From: Paenibacillus sp. RC67
GTDB taxonomy: Bacteria > Bacillota > Bacilli > Paenibacillales > NBRC-103111
Direction of reading: 5' to 3'
NCBI RefSeq assembly: GCF_030020805.1
Contig: NZ_CP125098.1
Span: 4,859,501 to 4,923,500, forward strand
DNA: 64,000 nt
How positions within the stretch are numbered: the first letter of the stretch is position 1; each line of letters starts with the position of its first letter. Below the pieces are notes generated by a model that was given only the letters and a program-made list of their open reading frames with translations, made no database searches and was not told the origin of the DNA. Below are positions 1-8,764 of the stretch, one piece after another. The position numbers were made by a program, and so were the translations under genes.

Positions 1-82
1 CCTTCGTTTGATTTGTACAAGCGGTCATTACTGCAATGGCGAGAAATGCTCCAACAATAGGCAATCGTTTCTTTGCGTACAT
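1..82 (-). CDS. N-terminus of a lipoprotein, cut by the window edge
   Basis: Reading leftward from the ATG at 82 gives MYAKKRLPIVGAFLAIAVM then TAC, a typical lipoprotein signal peptide: positive n-region, short hydrophobic core and a lipobox-like MTAC. A strong AGGAGG (complement of 91-96) sits 8 bases before the ATG. Only 27 codons are inside the window, so the mature protein cannot be identified. The operator-like site upstream is of the same type as those before solute-binding proteins elsewhere in this window, so a sugar-binding lipoprotein is the best guess. That guess is inference. Confidence 0.7.
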   Translation of the reverse strand, partial: MYAKKRLPIVGAFLAIAVMTACTNQTK

Positions 83-490
83 TTCGACAACCTCCTATAC
101 AATGTAAATAGTAAGGCACCAAGGAGCATTTATCATTTTATGATAGCGCTTACTTTATATGTTATTATTGTAAAGGTTTTCTCGAATAAATAATTGCATA
201 TTTTTGTGCAGTTATTTAAGATTCTTGTCACATATACATTTCCCATCAAGCATGGAACAGAAATCGATCCTCTTTGACTAATAAAAAATGCCGCAAGTCC
301 TCCTTTCTTTTCTTCTCCTGCATTTAATCCTGTACTAAGTCATCCTAGGATTCCCTTGAAAAACTTAATATTCATCAGCAAGGTCCAGTAGGGATAATCT
401 TCAGTAAAATGGCATATTTCTGGAAGAGAACTGTGCGTTTCGGAGCAGCTTTTCCCGATCAACGCGAACATCAAAGAAGGAGGCAAATTC
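83..490. other. Divergent intergenic region
   Basis: This stretch separates the leftward lipoprotein from the rightward collagen-like gene. It holds the leftward ribosome binding site (91-96), a cre-like operator (141-154) and the ribosome binding site of the collagen-like gene (AAGGAGG just before 491). I see no convincing reading frame, and no sporulation promoter I would defend. Confidence 0.5.
141..154 (-). promoter_or_regulatory. cre-like / LacI-family operator
   Basis: The plus strand reads TGATAGCGCTTACT, 13 of 14 matches to TGWNANCGNTNWCA. It lies 59 bases before the start of the leftward lipoprotein, where CcpA or another LacI-family protein could act. Similar sites precede several other genes in the window. 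Confidence 0.5.
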
Positions 491-3400
491 ATGAGCAATT
501 CATCGGACGGTGGTAACCAACGAGAGAAACCGGTCGGAATCATTTATATCACACCAGCGCAAGTAGCAGAGTTAGATCGCATTTTAGTTAGTTTGACGAA
601 CACAGCTCCTCTCGCTCTTACTACTCAAACCCCTGTTAACATAACCAATTTCAGAAATACTCTTCAGAGCTTGCTTACATTTGTTAATAACTCTATTTCT
701 CAAATCCCTCTAACCGCTGAGCTTCAGTCTATTCTAGAACTGATTATTACCTCTACAGAAATCAATCCTTTTCCGACCATTGGAATTCTTATTAACTTGC
801 AACAATTGTTAGAATCACTTTTAACTACGATTTTGCTGCTAAAAATTATTCCGAGTACGAAAGACCATTTAGTTGCCTTAATTCGTAATCTAGAAATTCA
901 GTTGTCCGTCATTCTTCCATCTGTCTACATTGGAGGTCAAGGTTTAGAGGGTGTTGTTGTCTTCAATCCTTCTGATGCCCCATCCTACACTAAAGGTCAA
1001 GTTGTTACATTTGAGGGAAGTACTTACCTTGTTAATGTATCAAGTCCTGTCGGTTTTCCTAATACAACACCTGATTATACGCTGCTGGCAGCAGCTGGCG
1101 CAGCAGGCCCTCCTGGCCCTGCCGGTTCTGCTGGTCCTATGGGAGCTACTGGGGCCACTGGCGCTACTGGTGCTACGGGGGCTACTGGAGCAACGGGCGT
1201 CGGATTGGAAGGAATTGTTACGTTTAATCCTGCGGTTAGCCCCTCTTATCCGCAGGGCCAAGTCGTTACTTTTAACGGCAGCACCTATGTTACCAATGTT
1301 GCCAGTCCTGCGGGTATCCCTGGAACCTCTGCTGACTATACCCTTCTCGCTGCCGCTGGCTCTACGGGAACCACGGGGGCTGCCGGAGTTACTGGGGCTA
1401 CGGGCTCTGGCGCTACCGGTGCCACGGGTGCACAGGGTATCACTGGCGGGACAGGAAGTACCGGAGCTACAGGGGCCACCGGGAATTCGGGGATCACTGG
1501 ATCCACTGGAACAACAGGAACTACCGGGGCTACTGGCGTCGGCTTGGAAGGAATTGTCGCGTTTAACCCTGCAGTGAGTCCTTCTTATCCACAGGGGCAA
1601 GTCGTTACTTTTAACGGCAGCACCTATATTACCAATGTGGCTGGGCCTGCGGGTATCCCTGGAACCTCTCCTGACTATACCCTTCTCGCTGCCGCTGGCT
1701 CTACGGGAGCCACGGGGACTGCCGGAGTTACTGGGGCTACGGGCTCTGGCGCGACCGGTGCCACGGGTGCGCAGGGTATCACTGGCGGCACGGGAAGTAC
1801 CGGTACTACAGGAGCCACAGGGGCTACGGGGATCACTGGATCCACTGGAGCAACAGGAACTACCGGGGCGACTGGCGTCGGCCTGGATGGAATTGTCGCA
1901 TTTAACCCTGCAGTGAGTCCTTCTTATCCGCAGGGGCAAGTCGTTACTTTTAACGGCAGCACCTATGTTGCCAATATCGCTAGTCCTTCAGGTATCCCTG
2001 GAACCTCCCCGGACTATACCCTTCTTGCTGCGGCCGGCGCAACGGGGACGATGGGAGCGACAGGGGCTACAGGCTCTGGTGATACGGGTGCTACGGGAAG
2101 CACTGGAAGCACGGGAGATACCGGTGCCACCGGTGACATAGGAGCTACGGGCGCTACCGGGGACACTGGATCTACAGGAGCGACTGGGAATACAGGCGCC
2201 ACAGGAGTCGGTTTAGAGGGTATCGTTGCTTTTGATCCTGCAGTTAGCCCTACTTATCCGCAGGGCCAAGTCGTTACTTTTAATGGCAGCACCTATATTG
2301 CCAATGTGGCTGGGCCTGCGGGAACTCCTGGTTCTTCTCCGGACTATACCCTTCTTGCTGCGGCTGGTGCTACAGGGACAACGGGGGCAACGGGAGCCAC
2401 CGGGGATGCTGGGCCAACCGGTTCAACCGGAGTCACGGGCGCTACCGGCGCTACAGGAACCACTGGGGACACTGGGTCGACTGGTTCCACCGGAGACGCG
2501 GGTGCTACTGGCGCTACGGGAACCACTGGGGACATCGGGCCGACCGGTTCAACCGGAGTCACAGGTCCGACTGGCGCTACGGGAACCACTGGAGACACCG
2601 GGTCGACTGGTTCCACCGGAGACGCGGGTGCTACCGGCGCTACAGGGACCACTGGCGACACTGGGCCGACTGGTTCAACCGGAGTCACAGGCGCTACTGG
2701 CGCTACGGGAACCACAGGGGATACTGGGCCGACCGGTTCAACCGGAGTCACGGGCGCTACCGGCACTACGGGAGTCACCGGGGATGCTGGGCCAACCGGT
2801 TCAACCGGAGTCACGGGCGCTACCGGCGCTACAGGAACCACTGGGAACACTGGGTCGACTGGTTCCACCGGAGACGCGGGTGCTACTGGCGCTACGGGAA
2901 CCACTGGGGACACTGGGTCGACTGGTTCCACTGGTTCCACCGGAGACGCGGGTGCTACTGGCGCTACGGGAACTACAGGGGACACCGGGCCGACTGGTTC
3001 CACCGGAGACACGGGCGCTACTGGCGCTACAGGAACCACTGGGGACACCGGGCCAACCGGTTCCACCGGAGACACGGGCGCTACCGGAACTACTGGAGTC
3101 ACCGGGGATGCTGGGCCAACCGGTTCAACCGGAGTCACGGGCGCTACCGGCGCTACAGGGACCACTGGGGACACTGGGTCGACTGGTTCCACCGGAGACG
3201 CGGGTGCTACTGGCGCTACGGGAACTACAGGGGACACCGGGCCGACTGGTTCCACCGGAGACACGGGCGCTACTGGCGCTACTGGAACCACTGGGGACAC
3301 CGGGCCAACCGGTTCCACCGGAGACACGGGTGCTACCGGCACTACAGGAACCACTGGGGACACCGGGCCGACCGGTTCCACCGGAGTCACAGGCGCTACT

Positions 3401-3934
3401 GGCGCTACAGGAACCACCGGGGACACTGGACCAACTGGTACTACTGGAGGTACAGGAACTACTGGAGCCACTGGGGCAACTGGGGTTACCGGAACTACTG
3501 GAGTTACGGGTACAACCGGAATTACAGGTTCGAGCTTAACATCGACTTATTTCTTTGGGGAAAATACAAATGGTACCATTGCCGTCCTATTAGGAGGTAC
3601 CCTTGTTCCACTTCCAACAAACCAAAACATTGGTGCTGGGATTACTATCAATGGCTCTAATGATACCCTTACAATAGCCACTACGGGAAATTACTATATA
3701 TCTTATAGGCTTACTTTAACAGCCGCTTTACTTGTCCAATCCGCCATTCTTCTCAATGGAGCTCAAGTACCAGCATCTGTCGTTACACCTGCTCTTTCTA
3801 CATCGTCATTGCTTTCTGAGTCAATAATAAACATAACTGCAGGCTCTACCATCCAGCTGCAACTGTTTGGACTCCTTGCATCAGCTGTTCTTTCACCTCC
3901 TGGAGCAACTTTAACTATTATAAGATTAAGCTAA
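491..3934 (+). CDS. Collagen-like exosporium/surface glycoprotein (BclA/BclB type)
   Basis: The 1147-residue protein starts at an ATG 7 bases after AAGGAGG. Order of parts: a leader and hydrophobic helical region (about 1-150) without a classical signal peptide; five copies of a 55-residue module beginning GLEG or GLDG near residues 151, 238, 351, 464 and 574, each followed by Gly-X-Thr stretches; a long Gly-X-Y array (626-1012); and a 135-residue hydrophobic beta-rich C-terminal domain resembling the BclA trimerisation head. Thr fills most Y positions, giving hundreds of possible O-glycosylation sites. In Bacillus such proteins form the hair-like nap of the spore exosporium. Location on the spore is inferred from this family; the leader is not an obvious match to the BclA targeting motif. 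The convergent operon of glycosyltransferases next door fits a glycosylated product. Confidence 0.85.
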   Translation: MSNSSDGGNQREKPVGIIYITPAQVAELDRILVSLTNTAPLALTTQTPVNITNFRNTLQSLLTFVNNSISQIPLTAELQSILELIITSTEINPFPTIGILINLQQLLESLLTTILLLKIIPSTKDHLVALIRNLEIQLSVILPSVYIGGQGLEGVVVFNPSDAPSYTKGQVVTFEGSTYLVNVSSPVGFPNTTPDYTLLAAAGAAGPPGPAGSAGPMGATGATGATGATGATGATGVGLEGIVTFNPAVSPSYPQGQVVTFNGSTYVTNVASPAGIPGTSADYTLLAAAGSTGTTGAAGVTGATGSGATGATGAQGITGGTGSTGATGATGNSGITGSTGTTGTTGATGVGLEGIVAFNPAVSPSYPQGQVVTFNGSTYITNVAGPAGIPGTSPDYTLLAAAGSTGATGTAGVTGATGSGATGATGAQGITGGTGSTGTTGATGATGITGSTGATGTTGATGVGLDGIVAFNPAVSPSYPQGQVVTFNGSTYVANIASPSGIPGTSPDYTLLAAAGATGTMGATGATGSGDTGATGSTGSTGDTGATGDIGATGATGDTGSTGATGNTGATGVGLEGIVAFDPAVSPTYPQGQVVTFNGSTYIANVAGPAGTPGSSPDYTLLAAAGATGTTGATGATGDAGPTGSTGVTGATGATGTTGDTGSTGSTGDAGATGATGTTGDIGPTGSTGVTGPTGATGTTGDTGSTGSTGDAGATGATGTTGDTGPTGSTGVTGATGATGTTGDTGPTGSTGVTGATGTTGVTGDAGPTGSTGVTGATGATGTTGNTGSTGSTGDAGATGATGTTGDTGSTGSTGSTGDAGATGATGTTGDTGPTGSTGDTGATGATGTTGDTGPTGSTGDTGATGTTGVTGDAGPTGSTGVTGATGATGTTGDTGSTGSTGDAGATGATGTTGDTGPTGSTGDTGATGATGTTGDTGPTGSTGDTGATGTTGTTGDTGPTGSTGVTGATGATGTTGDTGPTGTTGGTGTTGATGATGVTGTTGVTGTTGITGSSLTSTYFFGENTNGTIAVLLGGTLVPLPTNQNIGAGITINGSNDTLTIATTGNYYISYRLTLTAALLVQSAILLNGAQVPASVVTPALSTSSLLSESIINITAGSTIQLQLFGLLASAVLSPPGATLTIIRLS
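932..2365 (+). repeat. Five interspersed 55-residue modules
   Basis: Each module contains a core like SPSYPQGQVVTFNGSTY and ends with DYTLLAAAG. Modules 2 to 5 are nearly identical and module 1 is the most diverged (DAPSYTKGQVVTFEGSTY). Each is followed by a Gly-Ala-Thr run, so protein and DNA both repeat every 340 bases or so. The pattern of spaced aromatics and Gly-X-Val resembles small carbohydrate-binding modules such as CBM5/12, but this is only resemblance. Confidence 0.75.
2366..3526 (+). repeat. Long Gly-X-Y collagen-like tandem array
   Basis: An uninterrupted Gly-X-Y array covers residues 626 to 1012. It is built mostly from 21-residue (63-base) units of the type GATGATGTTGDTGPTGSTGVT with variants. 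One unit carries an extra GST triplet. Copy number in such arrays is expected to vary between strains and to be hard to assemble from short reads. Confidence 0.9.
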
Positions 3935-3969
3935 ATTTGAATTTGACCGTAAACATAGTAGCATGCAAG

Positions 3970-4010
3970 CAGGCATCCCCTAATGACTTATGTCACCTGG
4001 CGGATGCCTG
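3970..4010. terminator. Possible bidirectional terminator
   Basis: CAGGCATCC pairs with GGATGCCTG across a 23-base loop, in the gap between convergent genes. There is no clear T-run on either side, so the call rests on position and a perfect 9-bp stem. Confidence 0.4.
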
Positions 4011-4021
4011 TTCCATGTACC

Positions 4022-5917
4022 TTATGCAGTGAGAATTCGTTCCAAATATTGTTTGTTATATATCATGCCTGGATGGTCGGGAACATAGGATAGACCGATA
4101 TCATTATGATATTTCGCCTTCTCATATTGCCCTAATCTATCATAACAGACGCACAGCTGAATATGGGGGAGCCATGTAGATGCACGATGATCCGACATTC
4201 CCATCGTTACCGGCTTTTCTAACGTCGTAGCCAATTTATACCATTCTATTGCTTTTGCATATTCCTCTTTTTCCAAATATAGATCTCCTAGTCGGCAGCA
4301 ACATTCAGCTCTAGGGAGATCGTACTCGAACGTCCGCAGCAAAGACTTGAGCCGTTGTTCCTCCTCATACAAATGACCATAGCAATCCGCTAGCTTCATA
4401 CAAGCAGCTATATTATCTTCAATCCAGCCTTCCTGTTTGGCCAGAAACTCTTCGTAACCGAGAATCGCTTCCTCATAGTAGCGATGATCCCGTAATTCAT
4501 TGGAATAATAGTATAAGTCCCGTGCTGTGAAAGACTCTCCCCGCTCCCAACGTTTTCGATAAATTCCCAGGTTCCTGTCTGAGTACTCTTTATCTTTTTT
4601 GTGTGTGATGGCAACCGAGCTATGGTGAATAGTCCCGCCTACCGCTAAATACTCATGAACCGCACCAATCCAAATGAAATTTCGTTCCCGTCGTACCAAA
4701 CGATTGCGTCTCAGGCTTTGCACAACATGACCTTGAGCATCGAATGCTAGATGATATGGCATCGACACACTGTCTACTCCAGGGGCAAGAGAATATTTCA
4801 ATGCTATAAATTGCTTTCTGTCCTTTTCCTCAATGACGTCGTCTGCATCCAACCATAATATATAATCCATCGTTGCTTTGCTAAACGCATAGTTGCGAGC
4901 AGCGGCAAAATCATCTATCCATTCAAAATCATAAATTTTATTCGTAAATTGCTCAGCGATTCGTTTGGTTCGATCCGTTGAGCCTGTATCCACGATTATG
5001 ATTTCATCTGCAATATCTTTTATAGAGGATAAACAGCGTTCTAATGAACCTTCTTCGTTTTTGACAATCATACACAAGCTGATCGTAAGGCATCTGCTGC
5101 GCTCAAAGCTCTTCTTTTTATATGAGGCTATGCCAGACAGCTCCGATTCCCGATAAATATGGTAGGCTGGATAGTGTGTGTCCACGTACAACTGCAATCC
5201 CAAAGCTTGAGCCCGAATACAGAAGTGCCTATCTTCCCCCCAAAACGAAACATTCCGTATCTCTTGAAAGTTGACGCCTTGCATTAACGCTTTACGGCTA
5301 ATCAGAGTACATGCTCCTAGTCCACCAACCTCATAAATACCAGGAATACGGAGCTGTTGTAAAAATTGAGCGGTTCGTTCGTTTTTCTCCAAGTCATTCA
5401 TGCTACCCGCGCGATCCTTAGTAAATAATTGATATTCATCCTGAAGCCATACTTGCGGCATCTCCATAGTATTTGGCTGCCAGCGTGTCCAGAAAATATT
5501 GGCAATAATATCTTTATCCGCCTGCACGAGCTGCTCAAGAGTAAGTGAATGCAGTACTAAATCCGAGTCGATAAGAAATAAGTAATCATAGTCCTCTTCT
5601 CTCGCGTGATCGATCAGGGAATCCTTCAGTCTGGCAACTTTCCAAATTTGCTCCTCTTTCCAGATATGAGTATGCTCATTCGTTACATATGTATTAGTAC
5701 CCGTATTCTCACATGATCGTCGGATTATCACATTCTCTCGTTCCTGCTCGAATTGCTTAAGCAGTTCACCGGATGCCTCTTCAACATTGTCGTCGATGAA
5801 CAGGTAATCTACCGTTACGGCTTCTACATTCAATTCAGTCAAAGATAATAAAAATTCTCGCAAAATAGCCGGTTTTTGTTGGACAGGACTTCCGATCAGA
5901 ACACGTCGCCGCTCCAA
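4022..5917 (-). CDS. Two-domain glycosyltransferase with TPR-like tail
   Basis: The 631-residue protein joins two GT-A-like domains. Domain one (about 1-265) resembles Anp1-type transferases: VLIGSPVQQKP start, FLIDSDLVL with a DxD-like motif, and FWGEDRHFC late in the domain. Domain two (about 277-430) is a GT2 domain with SLCMIVKNEEGSLERCL, IIVDTGSTDRTK and ILWLDADDVI. The rest (about 440-631) is helical with TPR character (YYEEAILGYEEFL, YAKAIEWYKLA). No signal peptide is seen, so it acts in the cytoplasm. It is last in a leftward operon with a SAM-fold protein and another GT2 enzyme. The start is a TTG only 3 bases after GGGGGAGG; no better start is nearby. Acceptor and sugar cannot be told from sequence; glycosylation of the collagen-like protein is an inference. 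Confidence 0.8.
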   Translation of the reverse strand: MERRRVLIGSPVQQKPAILREFLLSLTELNVEAVTVDYLFIDDNVEEASGELLKQFEQERENVIIRRSCENTGTNTYVTNEHTHIWKEEQIWKVARLKDSLIDHAREEDYDYLFLIDSDLVLHSLTLEQLVQADKDIIANIFWTRWQPNTMEMPQVWLQDEYQLFTKDRAGSMNDLEKNERTAQFLQQLRIPGIYEVGGLGACTLISRKALMQGVNFQEIRNVSFWGEDRHFCIRAQALGLQLYVDTHYPAYHIYRESELSGIASYKKKSFERSRCLTISLCMIVKNEEGSLERCLSSIKDIADEIIIVDTGSTDRTKRIAEQFTNKIYDFEWIDDFAAARNYAFSKATMDYILWLDADDVIEEKDRKQFIALKYSLAPGVDSVSMPYHLAFDAQGHVVQSLRRNRLVRRERNFIWIGAVHEYLAVGGTIHHSSVAITHKKDKEYSDRNLGIYRKRWERGESFTARDLYYYSNELRDHRYYEEAILGYEEFLAKQEGWIEDNIAACMKLADCYGHLYEEEQRLKSLLRTFEYDLPRAECCCRLGDLYLEKEEYAKAIEWYKLATTLEKPVTMGMSDHRASTWLPHIQLCVCYDRLGQYEKAKYHNDIGLSYVPDHPGMIYNKQYLERILTA

Positions 5918-6003
5918 AAGCCTCCCCCTTTCCTAGTAAGGCACTTCTCGTCCTTCCTTCATGAACTATTCCTCCATGTGAGAGCTATCGAACTCCAGGA
6001 ATA

Positions 6004-6696
6004 TTAATCCCTCATTCCCTGCAAACGAACAAGAACCCACCGCTTATTGCCCACCGCTTCTCTGTAAAGCTCCTCATAATGAAACACCCGTCCAAGATCA
6101 GGAAGAAACGGATAATGATCAAAATCGTCAATCAATACTAAAGCATCCGGCTTAAGCGCATTGCAAAATAAAGGGTACGCAAAAGAGCGTCCATTACCAT
6201 GAGGACCATCAACGATCATTGCATCAATGGATTGAGCAGGTAGTGAGAGCTGTTCCAATCCATCGTAGAACGTATTTCTAATCGTATAATGGTCCTCAAG
6301 CTCCTTAGGCACAACCGCACCCACCGTGGTCCACCTTCCCAATGATTCTTTTGGTGATGCAAACAAGCTCTCGCTTTGCTCTTCGCTTATTTGTTTCAAG
6401 GATAGATTATAAATACTCCCCCCTTCCCATCCCTCCAGAAGCACCGCAAGCTCTTTTGCCCATGCTCCATGATGCTCAAGGGTCGTAACTTGAACCTGCA
6501 GTAAATCTAGTTTGAGAAGAGCATGCCAAAATAACGTGGAGTACCCTCCTCCCAGCTCCAGTACTTGAAATTTCTTTGAATTTGCTTCAATACGCCGGCA
6601 TAAATGAACAATTGCCCCTTTATGAAGCGCTAAGCCATGTTTCCATTCCCATTGGTCAGTATGAGACAAGGCCGTTTCAATATCTCTAACAAGCAT
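6004..6696 (-). CDS. SAM-dependent methyltransferase-like protein
   Basis: The 230-residue protein has a class I methyltransferase signature: FQVLELGGGYSTLFWHAL (motif I), TTLEHH (acidic end of strand 2), then DAMIVDGPHG and DALVLIDDFDHYPF (later strands). This resembles O-methyltransferases found in surface-glycan loci. The chosen ATG follows GGGAGG by 7 bases and overlaps the stop of the upstream GT2 gene as TAATG; a longer start 15 bases upstream would put the ribosome binding site inside the gene. Tight coupling suggests it modifies a sugar added by its neighbours. That role is inferred. Confidence 0.7.
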   Translation of the reverse strand: MLVRDIETALSHTDQWEWKHGLALHKGAIVHLCRRIEANSKKFQVLELGGGYSTLFWHALLKLDLLQVQVTTLEHHGAWAKELAVLLEGWEGGSIYNLSLKQISEEQSESLFASPKESLGRWTTVGAVVPKELEDHYTIRNTFYDGLEQLSLPAQSIDAMIVDGPHGNGRSFAYPLFCNALKPDALVLIDDFDHYPFLPDLGRVFHYEELYREAVGNKRWVLVRLQGMRD

Positions 6697-7406
6697 TAAA
6701 CATCCTCCCATGAAACTAGTGTAGGGCTTGGATCAAGGATTGAATCATATTGTTCTTTCCAGCCATACCGCGCATCGGGGTCCAGTTCCATATATCTTTT
6801 ATACTTAGCTAACCGGTCTTCAGCCCGCGCCCATCCGTAATGCTTTATTCTTGCTGAATGGCATGTATAGGAAAGCTGATTAATCGATTCTGGAAAGCGG
6901 CCGCAATGCTGCGGTGTATCCCGCCACTTGGTTTCCATATCCTCACGGTATCTTATAAGAAATGGACGGTAATTTTGATGCGCATACCAATAGCTATCAC
7001 TCCGATACTGCTTTTCATTCCACATATCGTACAGACGGAAATAAATAGCATCATGCTCTTGTTGTTTCAGAATGTCATCTAATTGCTCGTGAAAATTATC
7101 CTCAAACATCTCATCGGCATCCAGATTAAGAATCCAGCTCGGATTAGTCTGAATCGTCTCCTCCCATTGCTGTCTTCGTAAGATGACCTCATTGGAGAAT
7201 GTGGATTGCTGATTTTCAACAAGCCTCAGAGGAAGTCCACTTAACGTATCACGTACCATATTCACCGTATTGTCCGTACTGCCATCATCGATAATGACTG
7301 CTTCATCAATCATATGCTTCAATGAAGCCAACACACGCGGTAAATAACGCTCACTCTCATTGCGAACAATCATTGAAAGGGTTAGCTTCGAATTCAGTGC
7401 TCGCAT
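6696..7406 (-). CDS. GT2-family glycosyltransferase
   Basis: The 236-residue protein shows the GT2 hallmarks LTLSMIVRNESERYL near the N-terminus, AVIIDDGSTDNTV for nucleotide-sugar binding and WILNLDADEMFE as the DxD region. It is soluble, with no membrane segment, and short compared with processive GT2 enzymes, consistent with transfer of a single sugar. It is the first gene of the operon, with GGAGG just before the ATG. Its stop overlaps the next start by one base. Confidence 0.8.
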   Translation of the reverse strand: MRALNSKLTLSMIVRNESERYLPRVLASLKHMIDEAVIIDDGSTDNTVNMVRDTLSGLPLRLVENQQSTFSNEVILRRQQWEETIQTNPSWILNLDADEMFEDNFHEQLDDILKQQEHDAIYFRLYDMWNEKQYRSDSYWYAHQNYRPFLIRYREDMETKWRDTPQHCGRFPESINQLSYTCHSARIKHYGWARAEDRLAKYKRYMELDPDARYGWKEQYDSILDPSPTLVSWEDV

Positions 7407-7745
7407 CTCCCACCTCCTTTTGTTACAAAGCTTTTATTTATATAAAAATATGCTTTTACCCTGCGTATTATTTCGAGTTTCTGAACGAATGCCGCAGTAT
7501 ATATTGAAAAATCACTTTACTACGCGAAACACGAAGAACCCCTCCATATAGAGGGGCTTTCTCAAAAAGTCGCTGAGTAGAACTGCTTAATAAGGAATAT
7601 TCAAAATCTTTTATATCCAAATAAAGGATGCTTTATGAATCTCACGAATATATATCCGGATGTAAATATACTCGTGGTTTGCTAGTGGTTTGCTAGTAGT
7701 TTACAAGGGGAGTTACACTCCATTTATTATGCTCTAATGAAGTGA
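7407..7745. other. AT-rich intergenic stretch
   Basis: This region lies between the start of the glycosyltransferase operon and the broken zinc-ribbon gene. It holds the small hairpin at 7539-7556 and near-direct repeats of gctagtggtttgctagtag (7680-7700). I see no intact gene. Confidence 0.4.
7539..7556. terminator. Small GC-rich hairpin, possible terminator or leader hairpin
   Basis: CCCCTC and GAGGGG pair across CATATA, followed on the plus strand by CTTTCT. It lies upstream of the leftward glycosyltransferase operon, so it may be a leader element or mark a boundary between transferred and resident DNA. Confidence 0.35.
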
Positions 7746-8060
7746 TTCTCTGGCCCGTATAAAAATATTTACGCTTGCTTTAAATGTAATAAGGTATTTA
7801 AGCAAGAATCAGAATCCGAGCTAGAAAAAAGGGAACCACAGTGTAGTGAAATTATGAAAAATGTGGGACATGATTTCAAAGCTCCAAAACAAACTGACTT
7901 TAAGCAATGGCTAAAGGTTGAACTCTTGTATAATAGCGGTTTTTCATATCATTCCTGTGGGTGCGGTGGCCCAGGGTATAGACCGGCTAAATTATCTGAA
8001 GTAGAGGAATTCATTAAAAAAAAAATACAATTTTTAAATCTCCAGGAGAGCAATTATTAA
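7746..8060 (+). pseudogene. 5'-broken zinc-ribbon protein
   Basis: From the codon after a TGA at 7743-7745 the frame reads without interruption: FSGPYKNIYACFKCNKVF, then acidic residues, EPQCSEIM, GHDFKAPK, QWLKVELL, SCGCGGPGYRP and a helical tail ending in Asn-Tyr. ACFKCNKVF is half of a zinc ribbon. The second half would be expected as CPxC but is EPQC, so one ligand appears lost. The C-terminal GHDFKAPK and CGCGGPGYRP parts resemble a family of small bacterial zinc-ribbon proteins. The nearest in-frame ATG upstream (7737) is followed by AAG and TGA. The ATG at 7854 has no ribosome binding site and would drop the ribbon. A decayed gene is the simplest reading; ATG 7854 as a real start is possible but unlikely. 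Confidence 0.6.
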
Positions 8061-8128
8061 AAAGATTATCGATAAATACTTAAAGCATTTTATATGGCCT
8101 TTCTAGATATGAATCAACTTTATTTCAC

Positions 8129-8764
8129 ATGTGCGGAGTGATTTGGGGCATGACAAAACCTTATACCAAACCAGTAATTATAGCACCTCACTTTGAATGT
8201 CCTATCTGGGTTGAAAATAATGTGATACGTAAAGAATACGTTATCTTAAGTGCAGATAGTAGCAACGAAGATGTTAGTTTATTTTTAATACTGTTATTTG
8301 GTTATAACGATATAAATGTACAACAAACTCTAGAAGATTCATTTAATGATTTATTTAAGGAAGATCATATTGCAGTCTCAGGCGGAATTGCTTTTTTTGA
8401 AAATCAAAACAAAAAAATATTACCTAGTTGTTGTTGTGGATTAGAGAATTGGAATGAGGTGCATCTTTCTGTAAAAAGTAAATCCAGCCCATGGTTAGGA
8501 CATAATCCAAGCCCAGAGATATTGTATCAGAACAATTTGGTTAGGGTATGGTCGGATAATCCCGACTCATCTGTGGAAAATAGAGAAACACCGTTTTCTA
8601 TAGAATACGATTACGAGGAATTGCTCCAAAGCTTGGATCATTCACAGAAAGACTTAATTGCATTTATTAATGAACCTTTATTTGAATGGATTTACAATAA
8701 AAATAATGAAATTGGAATTGAAATGTTACAGAAAATGAAAAAATGGTTTTTTGATAATACATAG
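8129..8764 (+). CDS. Uncharacterised protein with CCCGLE and SPWLGH motifs
   Basis: I do not recognise a named family. The 211-residue product is acidic, soluble and AT-rich in codon use compared with the flanking genes. It contains ILPSCCCGLENWNEV and, about 15 residues later, SPWLGHNPSPE, then VRVWSD. From memory this resembles small proteins of unknown function scattered in Bacillales near SUKH/immunity-type genes, but I cannot confirm that. The start is uncertain: ATG 8129, or ATG 8150 giving MTKPYTKP. The gene follows the broken zinc-ribbon gene, and both may belong to one horizontally acquired patch. Confidence 0.6.
   Translation: MCGVIWGMTKPYTKPVIIAPHFECPIWVENNVIRKEYVILSADSSNEDVSLFLILLFGYNDINVQQTLEDSFNDLFKEDHIAVSGGIAFFENQNKKILPSCCCGLENWNEVHLSVKSKSSPWLGHNPSPEILYQNNLVRVWSDNPDSSVENRETPFSIEYDYEELLQSLDHSQKDLIAFINEPLFEWIYNKNNEIGIEMLQKMKKWFFDNT

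Noticed and set aside
2366..3526. Tandem repeats considered as a CRISPR array
   Set aside because: Units are contiguous, in frame, and encode Gly-X-Y triplets without unique spacers.
1040..3539. Long open frames antisense to and overlapping the collagen-like gene
   Set aside because: They are products of Gly-Ala-Thr codon repetition: one gives endless Pro-Val repeats and another low-complexity Ser/Arg. None has a ribosome binding site or independent family match.
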